From NCBI RefSeq assembly GCF_038002825.1, contig NZ_JBBODF010000001.1, positions 6,386,001 to 6,450,000 of the forward strand: a stretch of DNA of 64,000 bases. The letters are read 5' to 3'. Each line of letters begins with the position of its first letter. Position 1 is the first letter of the stretch. Positions 50,532-61,000 of this stretch are shown here, one piece after another. A program made the translations under genes and the position numbers. Under the pieces are notes generated by a model, which saw only the letters and a list, made by a program, of their open reading frames with translations, was not told the DNA's origin and did not search any database. Source of the stretch: Paenibacillus sp. FSL H8-0048 (GTDB lineage: Bacteria > Bacillota > Bacilli > Paenibacillales > Paenibacillaceae).

Positions 50532-50684
50532 TGTTTATGGTGAGGAATCGGAAGGCTCAAGATAAAGAACTTAGAGAGATCACATTTAGACGCGAATGTA
50601 TGTTCCTTTTATTATATACAAACCCAAATAAATGGAATATAATCACACAGAACAAGCTCAAACCCATAACAGGAGGGGACACAT

Positions 50685-51566
50685 ATTTCCATACCGCATG
50701 ATGAAGCGTTTAAAAAGCTGCTGGAGACATTTTTTCAGGAATTCATTGAGCTGTTTTTTCCTGAGTTGGACGCCATGCTCGACTATAGTGAGACCCGGTT
50801 TCTGATGCAGGAACTGCTGGTGGATATTGTCGGCGAGGAAGCTAGGGAGCTTGATTTGCTGCTGGAGACCCGTTACATAGGGCTGGACGGTTATATTCTA
50901 ATTCACCTGGAGCCGCAATCGTATAGGGATACCGCGTTTCATGAGAGAATGTTTATTTATTTCAGCCGTCTTTTCGAGCGTTACCGCAAAGATCATAAGC
51001 TGATTATACCGATTGCGATCTTTACCTCAGATGAAGTACGGGAACAGGTAGATACACTGGAGATGTCTATTCCCGAGCACTCCATTCTGCGCTTCCAGTT
51101 CCTTAAGGTGGAACTGCGTAAGCAGAACTGGCGGCGCTTCATCGACTCAGACAATGCAGTGGCTGCTGCGTTATTAGCGAAGATGGGGTATACTACAAGA
51201 GAAGCGAGAGAAGTACGGCGGGAATTCCTGCGTATGTTCATCAAGCTGAGGACCCGGTTGGACCAGGGACGGCTGGCGCTGATTATGTCAGTGGCGGATT
51301 TGTATTTTAAGCCGGACCGGGCACAGGATGAGGAGATTCTAAGAGAATTAATTGATCATTACCCGGAGGAGGGAGAAGCTATCATGGAATTGATGCCTGC
51401 CTGGAAGCGTTGGGGATACGAAGAGGGAAAAGCTGAAGGTATTGAGGAAGGAAAAGCTGAAGGCCAAGCGGAGCTTATCCGTAAATTGCTACTCAATGGA
51501 TTTTCTCCCGAAGAGGTCTCTAAGGCTGCTGAATTACCGATGGATAAGATTAAGAAGCTGATGTAA
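50685..51566 (+). CDS. Rpn-family PD-(D/E)XK nuclease-like protein, probable ATT start
   Basis: The largest ATG-initiated frame gives 266 residues from 50766. The 27 codons before it are in frame and read as the family N-terminus PHDEAFKKLLETFFQEFIELFFPELDA. A TAA lies just upstream of a perfect AGGAGGGG (50671-50678). Between these there is no ATG or GTG; ATT at 50685 sits 6 nt after the AGGAGGGG, so I propose an ATT start (293 residues). The nuclease core shows ELDLLLETRY and ILIHLEPQS (D ... ExQ-type motif). The C-terminus has the repeated EEGKAEGIEEGKAEGQAELIRKLL typical of Rpn/transposase-associated nucleases. Family function is recombination-promoting DNA cleavage; role here unknown. 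A lost start codon is the alternative. Confidence 0.8.
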   Translation: MSIPHDEAFKKLLETFFQEFIELFFPELDAMLDYSETRFLMQELLVDIVGEEARELDLLLETRYIGLDGYILIHLEPQSYRDTAFHERMFIYFSRLFERYRKDHKLIIPIAIFTSDEVREQVDTLEMSIPEHSILRFQFLKVELRKQNWRRFIDSDNAVAAALLAKMGYTTREAREVRREFLRMFIKLRTRLDQGRLALIMSVADLYFKPDRAQDEEILRELIDHYPEEGEAIMELMPAWKRWGYEEGKAEGIEEGKAEGQAELIRKLLLNGFSPEEVSKAAELPMDKIKKLM

Positions 51567-51571
51567 ATATC

Positions 51572-51604
51572 GACCTGGGGCGATGGCGCCCTAGGTCTTT
51601 TTTC
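51572..51604 (+). terminator. Terminator of the Rpn-type gene
   Basis: GACCT.GGGCG / CGCCC.AGGTC stem with a 4-nt loop, followed by six T. Confidence 0.9.
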
Positions 51605-51718
51605 TATAGGCTTGCGTGAATTTCGCCTTTGTTGATTATGCTTCCCTTGCAAATTGGATTAGTACTGTCCGGCGGATTTGAAGTATAATGAGGACTGCGA
51701 TTATGATTCTTGGAAGAC

Positions 51719-52708
51719 TCAGGACTGCAGCCGCTGCTCCAGCCTGGACCAGACGCGCAGATAGCATAAGGGGAGTACCCCAAGCGAACAGACGATGTTG
51801 AAAATAGTCTGGGCATGGGCGAGCTGGGCGGCAGGTCCGCCGCTGATCGAGGCGGACAGAGCTTGCAGCGGCCCTATGAAGGGCAGAAAGAGTAAGGCGC
51901 CGCCGACATTCAGTGCCACATGCGACCAAGCGACGAATACGCCGGAAGGCGTACTGCCGATGGCGGCAATGACGGCGGTGACGCAGGTGCCGATATTCGC
52001 GCCGAGGACGATGGCGATGCCAAGCGCAGGCGGCATCACGCCGCTGGCGGCGAGGCCCATCGCCATGCCAATAACTGCGGCGCTGCTGTGCACCATCGCC
52101 GTCAGCACAGCCCCGGCGGCCAGCCCCCAGAGTGCGCTGGTTGCGGCATGCCCGAGGAACCAGCGGAACAGGGCGCTGCCTTCCAGAGCGGGGCCGATGG
52201 ACTGCATGACCGCGATGCCCCATAGAACGAGCGCGAAGCCGGTGACCGCGAGGCAGATGAACTGCAGCGGTCCCGAGATCCGGCGGCAGAGCTCAAACAG
52301 CCGCCGGGACTGCGGGGCCAGCTCGCCGGCCATCACGGCGGCGGCCCACAGGCAGAGCGCCGCGATCAGCAGCGGCGCGGCCAGCGTGCTGATCTGCAGG
52401 CTGATCAGCTCCGTGGTCAGGCAGGTGCCGATGTTGCTGCCGAGAATAATGCCAAGCGTGCGGGCATAAGTCAGCAGCCCGGCATTGACCATGCCGATGG
52501 TAAGCACCGTTACTGCGGTGCTGCTCTGTAGCAGCGCTGACAGCAGGGCGCTGACGATCAGGCCTTTGGCCGGTGTGGAGGTAGCCTTGTGCAGGCTGCG
52601 CTTCAGCAGCGGACCGGCCAGCCGCGACAGTGAGGCTTCCATCACCTTCATGCCGGCGAGGAATATGACAAGACCGTAGAGGACAGGGAATAACAGTTCA
52701 CGGATCAT
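51719..52708 (-). CDS. Na/phosphate cotransporter family protein (NptA/YqeW type)
   Basis: A 329-residue membrane protein with about eight hydrophobic segments and two inverted halves. Each half has the family signature with Gln/Ser-Ser-Thr: ALLSALLQSSTAVTVLTIGMVNAG and AVLTAMVHSSAAVIGMAMGLAASG, each followed by GSNIGTCLTTELISL or GANIGTCVTAVIAAI. This is the PF02690 Na/Pi-cotransporter fold. The frame opens at 52762, but ATG 52708 after AAAGGAGCC starts MIRELLFPVLYGLVIFLAGMKVM as in the family. The C-terminal PhoU-like domain of longer homologues is absent. Substrate (phosphate) is by homology. In B. subtilis the homologue YqeW is encoded near mtaB, consistent with the synteny. Confidence 0.88.
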   Translation of the reverse strand: MIRELLFPVLYGLVIFLAGMKVMEASLSRLAGPLLKRSLHKATSTPAKGLIVSALLSALLQSSTAVTVLTIGMVNAGLLTYARTLGIILGSNIGTCLTTELISLQISTLAAPLLIAALCLWAAAVMAGELAPQSRRLFELCRRISGPLQFICLAVTGFALVLWGIAVMQSIGPALEGSALFRWFLGHAATSALWGLAAGAVLTAMVHSSAAVIGMAMGLAASGVMPPALGIAIVLGANIGTCVTAVIAAIGSTPSGVFVAWSHVALNVGGALLFLPFIGPLQALSASISGGPAAQLAHAQTIFNIVCSLGVLPLCYLRVWSRLEQRLQS

Positions 52709-52808
52709 AAGGACAGGCTCCTTTTTGAACGGGGGTTGTACCAATATATGAATGCCAGGCATAGGACATGTATATTAATCTGGCAACAAGAATAGGGAGT
52801 TGAAGGTA

Positions 52809-54212
52809 TTGGCATCAGTAATTCTGGAACGCAACCGTAAAAAAAGACTGGAGCAGGGCCATCCATGGGTCTTCGCCAGTGAAGTAGCATCTGTTGACGG
52901 AGATCCGCAGCCAGGCGGACTGGTGGATGTTCTGACCCATCAGGGGCGGTACTTGGCAACCGGTTATTATAATCCGGCTTCACAGATCCGGGTAAGAATT
53001 CTGTCGCAGCATAAGCTGGCGGCAATGGACACGGCGTTTTTTGTAGAGCGGTTCGCGGACTGTCTGCGGCACAGGGAACGCTTCCTTCCGGGGGCGGACG
53101 CTTATCGTCTGGTCTATGGGGAGGCGGATTTTCTGCCGGGGCTGATCATTGACCGTTTCGGTGAAGTCCTTGTGGTTCAGCTGCTGACCCTGGCTATGGA
53201 TCAGCATCGCTCCGAGATTGTGGAGGCGCTGGTGCAGGTGATGGCGCCGCGCGGCATCTACGAGCGCAGCGATGTCAGTGTGCGGGAGCTGGAGGGACTG
53301 GAACAGACCACGGGTGTACTCTACGGTGAATGCCCGCGACATATTACCGTAAGCGAGAACGGGCTGAAGGTGATCGTCGATATTGAAGAGGGGCAGAAGA
53401 CCGGCTACTTCTTCGATCAGCGGGAGAATAGAGCATCGATTGCTCCGCTGATGAAGGGCTGGGGCGGGCGCAGCGGAATTACACTGCAGAACTTAGCAGC
53501 AGAGGACGGTACACTCCAGATGCTGCCGGTCAACAAAAGCGGCAAGCCTGTCACCTTCCCATATTGGGATGGTGCAACTGTGCTGGAATGCTTTGCACAT
53601 ACGGGAAGCTTCACACTGCATGCCTGCAAGTACGGCGCTAAGAAGGTAACTTGTCTGGATGTGTCTGCGCATGCCATCGAGAGTGCGAAGGCCAATGTGG
53701 AGATCAACGGGTTCAATGACCGGGTGGAATTCGTGGTAGATGATGCATTTGCCTACCTGCGCAATCAGGTCAAGGGCCAGGAGGAACGCACTGAGCGTGC
53801 TACGGGCGGCGCGACGGCAGAAGGGAAAACCGGAAGCAAACCGGGTGCCAAGGCGGATACTGCGAAGCCGATGACTGCCGGGGGCGGACGTACGTGGGAT
53901 GTCGTGATTCTGGACCCGCCTGCTTTTGCCAAGACCAAAAGCGCAGTGGCAGGGGCCGTACGCGGCTACAAGGACATCAATCTGCAGGGCATGAAGCTGG
54001 TGAATGACGGCGGATATCTGGTCACGGCCAGCTGTTCGTACCACATGCAGCCGCAGCTGTTCCTTGATACGATCATGGAAGCAGCCAAGGATGCCGGCAA
54101 GGTGCTGAGACTGATCGAATGGCGGGCCGCAGGCAAGGATCATCCGCAGATTCTCGGCGTGGACGAGGGCCATTATCTGAAGTTCGCCATTTTTGAGGTG
54201 CGCAGCAAATAG
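52809..54212 (+). CDS. Class I SAM-dependent rRNA methyltransferase, RlmI-like
   Basis: A 467-residue methyltransferase. The N-terminal PUA domain (ILERNRKKRLEQGHPWVFASEV) is followed by an EEHEED-like domain (FLPGLIIDRFGEVLVVQLL) and the Rossmann domain with ECFAHTGSFTLHACKYGAKKVTCLDVSAHAIESAKANVEINGF, DVVILDPPAFAKTKSA and TASCSYHM. DPPAF and the catalytic Cys in SCS mark the m5C RlmI/YccW group. Two inserts are unusual: about 221-258 (Gly-rich, before the SAM motif) and about 322-360 (Thr/Gly/Lys/Ala-rich). The TTG at 52809 follows AGGGAG at 9 nt; the frame from 52800 overlaps it. Confidence 0.9.
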   Translation: MASVILERNRKKRLEQGHPWVFASEVASVDGDPQPGGLVDVLTHQGRYLATGYYNPASQIRVRILSQHKLAAMDTAFFVERFADCLRHRERFLPGADAYRLVYGEADFLPGLIIDRFGEVLVVQLLTLAMDQHRSEIVEALVQVMAPRGIYERSDVSVRELEGLEQTTGVLYGECPRHITVSENGLKVIVDIEEGQKTGYFFDQRENRASIAPLMKGWGGRSGITLQNLAAEDGTLQMLPVNKSGKPVTFPYWDGATVLECFAHTGSFTLHACKYGAKKVTCLDVSAHAIESAKANVEINGFNDRVEFVVDDAFAYLRNQVKGQEERTERATGGATAEGKTGSKPGAKADTAKPMTAGGGRTWDVVILDPPAFAKTKSAVAGAVRGYKDINLQGMKLVNDGGYLVTASCSYHMQPQLFLDTIMEAAKDAGKVLRLIEWRAAGKDHPQILGVDEGHYLKFAIFEVRSK

Positions 54213-54226
54213 AATAGAAGTGTCAG

Positions 54227-54283
54227 AACCGGCGGGGCAGCCGGTTTTGCGGGAAGAGTCTCTTTTAAGGAGGCTCTTTTTTG
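54227..54283 (+). terminator. Two hairpins after the RlmI-like gene
   Basis: AACCGGC / GCCGGTT (54227-54247) and then AGAGTCTC...GGCTCT (54255-54277) followed by TTTTTT. The second is the better terminator. Confidence 0.75.
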
Positions 54284-54326
54284 ATGTATTTGTACCGTGT
54301 CCACTTGGTGCATTTGCAAACAATGG

Positions 54327-54368
54327 CAAACGTACGTTCTGGAGCGTGCGATGGAGGTGTGCTATACT
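54327..54368 (+). promoter_or_regulatory. addB promoter with a LexA-like box
   Basis: CAAACGTACGTTCT (54327-54340) differs at two symmetric outer positions from the Firmicute LexA box CGAAC-N4-GTTCG. It lies 19 bp upstream of an extended -10 TGCTATACT (54360-54368), about 73 bp before the addB start. SOS control of addAB is therefore possible. Confidence 0.5.
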
Positions 54369-54440
54369 ATGGAGACGAGAAGTTTCATAGATTCTGGTGC
54401 TGCATAGAGTACCAGGGTTCAACGGAAGGAGTCTGCTGAA

Positions 54441-57400
54441 ATGACGGTTAACTTCATCATCGGCCGCTCGGGCAGCGGCAAGACGACTACAATATGGGAG
54501 CGGGTATCCTCCAGGCTAAAGGCAGAGCCGCTGGGGGCCCCGATCATTATACTTGTTCCCGAGCAGGGATCGTTCGGAGCGGAAAGGGGACTGCTGGCGG
54601 CAGGCGGCGTGAAGGGAAGTCTGCGTGCCCAGACGCTCAGCTTCTCGCGTCTCGCCTACCGGGTGAAGCAGGAGACCGGCGGCAGCGCGAGTCTGCCCAT
54701 CAGTGAAGAAGGCAAAAAGATGCTGATCTACAAGATTATCAGCAAGCGCAAAGAGGAGCTGAAGCTGTTCGGTGCTTCCTCGGACCGGCCGGGATTTGTG
54801 GAGCGGCTCAGCAGTCTGCACACGGAGCTTAAGCGCTGTTGTCTTGGAGCCGGAGACCTGGAAGAGCAGATCGGCAGAATGCGGGATGCCACGCTGGGCA
54901 GCCCTATTCTGGCCGGGAAGCTGGATGATCTGCATCTCGTCTTCAGCGAGCTGGACCAGGAGATGTCACAGCTCTACATAGATGAAGAGGACAGGCTGGC
55001 CGAACTCGCTGAGCATATTGCGGACTCTGCCTATATCCGCGGCGCCGAGATCTGGGTGGACGGTTTCCACGGCTTCAGCAACCAGGAAATTGTCGTCTTA
55101 CGTGAGCTGATGCAGTATGCCGGCACAATGAACATTGCGCTCACACTGGACCGGATCTATCCTCCTGATGTTGCCCCGCATGAGCTGGAGCTGTTCCATC
55201 CGGCAGCGGTAACTTACATTAAGCTGCGGGGAATGGCGGAGGAGATGGGGCTTACCGTATGGGATGAGCTGCTCGCCCCGCCCGTCCTGCCAAGGTTCCA
55301 GGACAGTCCAGTACTTGCCCATCTGGAGCGCGGGTTACAGCGCCGGCGTTCCTGGACAGGACCGGCTGAAGAGGTGAAGGAAGCCGTCAGCATCCGGGCT
55401 GCGGCTTCGCGCCGCACCGAGGTGGAGGGCGTGCTGCGCGAGATGCAGGCCCTGGCCAGAGAATCTGGAGCCAAATATGGGGAAATGGCGGTATTCATGC
55501 GCAATATGGCCGATTATGAACCGCTGATTGCCCCGTTGTTTCAGGACTTCGGCGTTCCGTTCTTCCTGGATCAGAAGCAGAGTGAGCTGCATCATCCGCT
55601 GGTGGAATTCATCCGCTCCGCCCTGGATGTCGTCCGCCGCCGCTGGCGTTATGAAGATGTGTTCCGCTGCGTGAAGACGGAGCTGCTGCTGCCGCTGGAC
55701 GGAAGCATTACCCGCGCTCATATGGATGAGCTGGAGAACTACGTGCTGGCCTGCGGCATTCACGGCTCCCGCTGGACGAACGGGCGCTCTTGGAAGGGCA
55801 TTCCGCGCCTATCGCTGGAGGGCAGTGAAGCTGTAGATGAAGCGATGCTGGCAAGAATGGAGGCCTGCCGGAAGGCCGTTGTTGAACCGCTGCAGGCATT
55901 TGAGCAGAGAATCAAGGCCAGCCGCAGCGGCCTGGAGCTGTGCAAGGCAGTATATCTGCTGCTGGAGGATACGGAAGCGGCAAGCAAGCTCGAAGAGATG
56001 GGAGCAGAGTCTCTGAAGCAAGGACGTCCCGAAGCCGCCCGGGAGCATAGCCAGCTCTGGGGCGCTGTTCTGGGCTTGCTGGACCAGATTGCCGAGATGA
56101 TGGGCAAGGAACGGATAGAATTCAGCCTGTTCGCCGGGGTGCTGGAGACCGGGCTGGCTGAGCTTAAGATGGGGCTCGTCCCGCCTGCACTTGACCAGGT
56201 GCTGGTAGGTACGATGGACCGCACCCGGGTGTCGGGGGTGAAGTACGCCTTCCTGCTCGGTTTCAACGAAGGCGTGGTTCCGGCGCAGTTCAAGGAAGAC
56301 GGCATTCTGTCCGAAGGGGAACGCCTCTTGCTGGAGAAGTCCGGTATGGAGCTTGCACCGGGCTCATCCAGGAAGCTGCTGGATGAACGCTTCCTGATCT
56401 ACAATGCGCTTACGACGGCCAGCAGGAAGCTGTGGATCAGCTATGCCGTAGCTGACGATGAGGGCAAGGCGCTGCTGCCTTCGGAGGTCATCCGCCAGCT
56501 GCAGGGAATGTTCCCGCAGCAGTTAGATGAACAATTCCTCTCCGGCTTCCCGCAGAGCGGCAATGATGACGATGAAGTCCATATGGACTTCATCGGCCAT
56601 CCTGAGCAGACGCTGCGCATGCTGCTGCTTCAGCTCCGCCAGTGGCGTCAAGGAGCAGAGATACCCGGCATGTGGTGGGAGGTCTATAACTGGTTTGCGG
56701 CGGAGCAGGGTGCAGACAAGCCTGCGGATGAACAGGCAGCGGAATACCGTCATGCGGATCTGTCCATGAAGCTGAAGCTGGAGCGGCTGCTCGGCTCGCT
56801 GTTCTACCGCAATGAGGGGATACGGCTGAAGAAGGAGACCAGTCTGCGCCTGTATGGCGGTTCCACGCTGCGCGGCAGCGTGTCGCGGATGGAGCGGTTC
56901 GTTGCCTGCTCCTTCTCCCATTTCGCTTCCTACGGTCTGCGGCTGAAGGAGCGCCAGCTCTACAAGCTCCAGGCCCCGGATATCGGACAGCTTTTCCATG
57001 CGGCCCTCAGTGAAATGGCGAAGCGGCTACAGGAGCAAGGCCGCAGCTGGGGCAGCATGACTGCGGAGGAGTGCCGCACGGAAGCGGGGAAGACCGTAGA
57101 CAAGCTGTCTCCGCTGTTACAGGGAGAGATTCTGATGAGCAGCAAGCGCTACGGCTATATCTCGCGCAAGCTGAAGAATATTGTCGGCCGCGCTTCGGTC
57201 ATCCTCGGGGAGCATTCGCGCCGGGGGAGCTTCGAGCCGGTCGGGCTGGAGCTGGATTTTGGCCCGGGTCAGGAATTGCCTCCGCTGAGAATCACACTGC
57301 CGAACGGCTGTGTCATGGAGGTGGTCGGCCGGATTGACCGGGTGGATAAGGCTGAAGGAGAGCAGGGAATTCTGCTGCGGGTTATCGACTACAAATCAAG

Positions 57401-58001
57401 CCAGAAGGATCTCAAGCTGCATGAGGTCTACTATGGATTGTCGCTGCAAATGTTAACGTATCTTGATGTGCTGCTGACCTATTCCGAGCAATGGCTTGGC
57501 CAGGCAGCACTGCCTGCCGGTGCGCTCTATTTCCACGTTCATGATCCGCTCCTGACCTCAGCCAACGGCATGAACCGGGAACAGGCGGAGCAGGAGCTGA
57601 TGAAGCGCTTCAAGATGAAGGGCCTGCTGACCGCCGACCGCGAGGTGGTATCGCTGATGGATACCACACTCGACAAAGGGTATTCCTCTATTGTTCCGGT
57701 AGCGCTGAAGAGTGACGGCAGCTTCTACAGCAGTGCATCCGTAGCTACCCCGGAGCAATGGGTGCAGCTGCGGTCCTCGGTGCGCAGCACAATCTCTGAG
57801 ATCGGGACCAGCATTACAGAGGGGGATGTGGCGATACAGCCTTACCGCATCCAGCAGGAAACAGCCTGCACCTTCTGCTCCTTCCGTCCCGTCTGCCAGT
57901 TCGATGAGGCGGTGGAGGGCAATAGTTATAACATTCTCAGCAAGCCGGGCAAAGAAGTGATCTGGGATCTGCTGTCCCGCAAAGGAGGAGAGAAGCTGTG
58001 A
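54441..58001 (+). CDS. addB: AddAB helicase-nuclease subunit B
   Basis: Subunit of the RecBCD-like double-strand-break processing enzyme. The 1186-residue protein starts MTVNFIIGRSGSGKTTTI with a Walker A (8-15), has the inactivated helicase-like core, and ends with a RecB-type nuclease domain (LRVIDYKSSQKDLKLHEVYYGLSLQMLTYLDVLL; Asp and Lys of DYKSS catalytic). The 4Fe-4S cysteines are in FVACSFSHF (about 819) and CTFCSFRPVC near the C-terminus. The ATG follows GGAAGGAG. It overlaps addA by 4 nt. Confidence 0.96.
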   Translation: MTVNFIIGRSGSGKTTTIWERVSSRLKAEPLGAPIIILVPEQGSFGAERGLLAAGGVKGSLRAQTLSFSRLAYRVKQETGGSASLPISEEGKKMLIYKIISKRKEELKLFGASSDRPGFVERLSSLHTELKRCCLGAGDLEEQIGRMRDATLGSPILAGKLDDLHLVFSELDQEMSQLYIDEEDRLAELAEHIADSAYIRGAEIWVDGFHGFSNQEIVVLRELMQYAGTMNIALTLDRIYPPDVAPHELELFHPAAVTYIKLRGMAEEMGLTVWDELLAPPVLPRFQDSPVLAHLERGLQRRRSWTGPAEEVKEAVSIRAAASRRTEVEGVLREMQALARESGAKYGEMAVFMRNMADYEPLIAPLFQDFGVPFFLDQKQSELHHPLVEFIRSALDVVRRRWRYEDVFRCVKTELLLPLDGSITRAHMDELENYVLACGIHGSRWTNGRSWKGIPRLSLEGSEAVDEAMLARMEACRKAVVEPLQAFEQRIKASRSGLELCKAVYLLLEDTEAASKLEEMGAESLKQGRPEAAREHSQLWGAVLGLLDQIAEMMGKERIEFSLFAGVLETGLAELKMGLVPPALDQVLVGTMDRTRVSGVKYAFLLGFNEGVVPAQFKEDGILSEGERLLLEKSGMELAPGSSRKLLDERFLIYNALTTASRKLWISYAVADDEGKALLPSEVIRQLQGMFPQQLDEQFLSGFPQSGNDDDEVHMDFIGHPEQTLRMLLLQLRQWRQGAEIPGMWWEVYNWFAAEQGADKPADEQAAEYRHADLSMKLKLERLLGSLFYRNEGIRLKKETSLRLYGGSTLRGSVSRMERFVACSFSHFASYGLRLKERQLYKLQAPDIGQLFHAALSEMAKRLQEQGRSWGSMTAEECRTEAGKTVDKLSPLLQGEILMSSKRYGYISRKLKNIVGRASVILGEHSRRGSFEPVGLELDFGPGQELPPLRITLPNGCVMEVVGRIDRVDKAEGEQGILLRVIDYKSSQKDLKLHEVYYGLSLQMLTYLDVLLTYSEQWLGQAALPAGALYFHVHDPLLTSANGMNREQAEQELMKRFKMKGLLTADREVVSLMDTTLDKGYSSIVPVALKSDGSFYSSASVATPEQWVQLRSSVRSTISEIGTSITEGDVAIQPYRIQQETACTFCSFRPVCQFDEAVEGNSYNILSKPGKEVIWDLLSRKGGEKL

Positions 58002-61000
58002 GCACAAGACCTGTACCCGAAACGAAGCCGGAGGGCAGTCTGTGGAGTGATGACCAGTGGCGTGCCATTGCCGAGAGCGGCAGCGATATTCTCGTGGCGG
58101 CGGCAGCCGGTTCCGGCAAAACGGCGGTTCTCGTCGAGCGGATAATCCGCAAGATTAGCAATGAGGAAGCAGGATTCAGCGTAGACCGGCTGCTGGTGGC
58201 AACCTTCACCAAGGCTGCCGCCTCCGAGATGCGCCAGCGTATCCGGGAAGCGCTTGAGCGTAAGCTTGAGGAGGACAGTGAAGGCGGGAACGAATATTTG
58301 CGCCGCCAGCTTGCTCTCTTGGGCAGAGCCTCCATTACCACGCTGCATTCCTTCTGCCTTGAAGTCATCCGCCGGTATTACCAGATGATTCCGATTGATC
58401 CCGGCTTCCGTATCCTGAATGAGCATGAGGCGGAGATGATGCGCCAGGAGCTGCTGGAAGAGCTGCTGGAGGAGAAATACGGCGAGGTTGCCGGGGACGG
58501 AGAAGATACCCTGTTCGTGCAGCTCGCAGACTGGTTCAGCGGTGAACGGAGCGATGATGCGGTGCACTCGCTGATTCAGCGGCTGCATGATTTCGCGCGC
58601 AGCCATCCCTGGCCTGCGCAGTGGCTGCGGGATACCGCAGCCGACTTTGCGCTGCCGGATGCCGAGGCTCTGAGCCATACGCCTTGGGTGCAGAGCATTC
58701 TTGCCGAAGCCCGGCTTACACTGAAGGGGGCGATCAGCCAGCTGGAGCAGGGGCGTGAGATCGCGCTTCAGCCCGGCGGTCCGGCGCCTTATGCGGAGAA
58801 TCTTGCGGCCGATCTGGAGATGGCGCAGGGCCTGCTGGACGCGGTGGACTCGCAGCCCTGGGCCGGATTATATGATATCTTCATGGAGATCTCCTTCGGG
58901 AAGCTGAAGCCCTGCAAGAAGGATGCTACCGTTCCGCTGCTTCAGGAGAGCGTGAAGGCGATCCGGGATCAGGTGAAGAAGAGCCTGCTGGAGCTGCAGA
59001 AATCCCTGTTCGGCCGTCCGGCAGAATCCTTCCTGGGTGAGCTTCATACAGCGGCTCCGCTGATGCAGGAGCTGGCGGAGACCGTAATCGCCTTCGGTGA
59101 ACGCTACCGTCTGGAGAAGGCGGGCCGGGGGCTGGTGGACTTCAGTGATCTGGAGCATTACTGCCTGCAGATTCTGCGTCATCCGGATTCACAGCCGGGG
59201 CATTCGCTCCCGTCGGATGCGGCGATGGAGTACCGCAGCCAGTTCGACGAAGTGCTGCTGGATGAATATCAGGATACCAACAGTGTGCAGGAGGAGATTG
59301 TCCGGCTGATCTCCCGGGAAGCCCCCGGAAACCGCTTCATGGTCGGGGATATGAAGCAGAGTATTTACCGGTTCCGCCTGGCGGAGCCGGGCCTGTTCCT
59401 GGACAAATACCGCAGGTTCAGTAATGAGCTGTCCTACGGAGACAAGCCAGATGGCCGGGCGGAGGCTAATCTGGGACTGGAGGGACAGGAGGATGGTCTC
59501 GTCATCGATCTGGCCCGCAATTTCCGCAGCAGGCTGGAAGTGGTGAATGCGGTGAATATGGTCTTCCGGCAGATTATGGACAGCAATGTCGCGGAGATCA
59601 GTTACGACGAGCGGGCAGAGCTGGTGTACGGAGCGAATTTTCCGGGAGCCGAAGAGAAAGGGCCGGATACTTATTTTGCGCCGGAGCTGCTGCTGATCGA
59701 CAAGGGGAGCTCTTCCCCGGGGCCGGCGGATGAAGCAGCAGAGGACGATGAGCTGCCTCTTCTGGAGCTGGAGGCTGCCGAGAGTGAGACTGCACAGCTG
59801 GAAGCACGGGCTATTGCCCGGCGCATCTCGCAGATGACGGGAATGACCGGCGGTGAGCCGCTGCTGATCTATGATAAAGGACTGCGGATCATGCGTCCCG
59901 TAGTATATGGCGACATTGTCATTCTGCTGCGTTCGGCCCGGGTATGGACGCCGCTGATGATTGAGGAGCTGCGGGGTGAAGGCATCCCGGCATACGGGGA
60001 CCAGAACAAGGGGTATTTTCAGGCTACCGAGGTGGAAATTGCCCTCTCCCTGCTGCAGATTGTCGATAATCCCCGTCAGGACATTCCGCTGGCTGGAGTG
60101 CTGCGCTCACCGGTGGTGAATCTCCGGGAGGAGGAGCTGGCGAAGGTGCGGCTGTGCAGCAGAGGGACGTTCTACGATGCGCTGGTTGCGGCTTCTGAAG
60201 CAGGGGCGGCACTGCGGGACGATCCGCCGGATCTGTTCGGGGAGGCCGGGCTGCTGGCAGGGCAGGATGCCGGTACTGGTGACACAGCCGGTGAGACGGC
60301 CGCTGCGTCAGAGCTTACGCCATCGTCAGGAAATGAGGGGGTACAGGAAGATATAATTGACGGAACCGATGCTTCAGCGGCGCTGCGGGATATTCCGCTT
60401 ACGCTGCAGCGTAAGCTTAAGGCCTTCCTGGACATGCTGGAGAACTGGAGAAATGCGGCCCGGCAAGGAAGCTTAAGCGAGCTGATCTGGAGGATCTACC
60501 GTGAGAGCGGGTATCTGGAGTGGGTCGGGGGGCTTCCCGGAGGCTTTCAGCGCCAGAACAATTTAAAGGCGCTGTATGACCGGGCTGTTCAATTCGAGAA
60601 CGAGACCTCGGCCAGAGGGTTGTTCCGCTTCCTGGTGTTTATCTCACGGCTGAGAGAGAACGGCGGCGATCTGGGGGTTGCGGGAGGAAGCAGCGAGGAG
60701 GCCGGGGGCGTCAGAATTATGACGATCCACAAGTCAAAGGGGCTGGAATTCCCTGTTGTCTTCCTGGCAGGTATGGCCAAAATGTTCAACCGTCAGGACC
60801 TCCACTCTCCGTTCCTGATGCACAAGGAGCTTGGTTTCGGACCGCGCTTCGTGGAGCGGGAGACCCGGGTCAGCTACCCGACGCTGCCCTATCTGGCGAT
60901 TAACCGCCGTTCGCGGCTGGAGCTGCTCGCTGAGGAGATGCGCGTGCTCTATGTCGGACTGACCCGTCCGCGCGACAAAATGATTCTGGTCGGCACGGTC

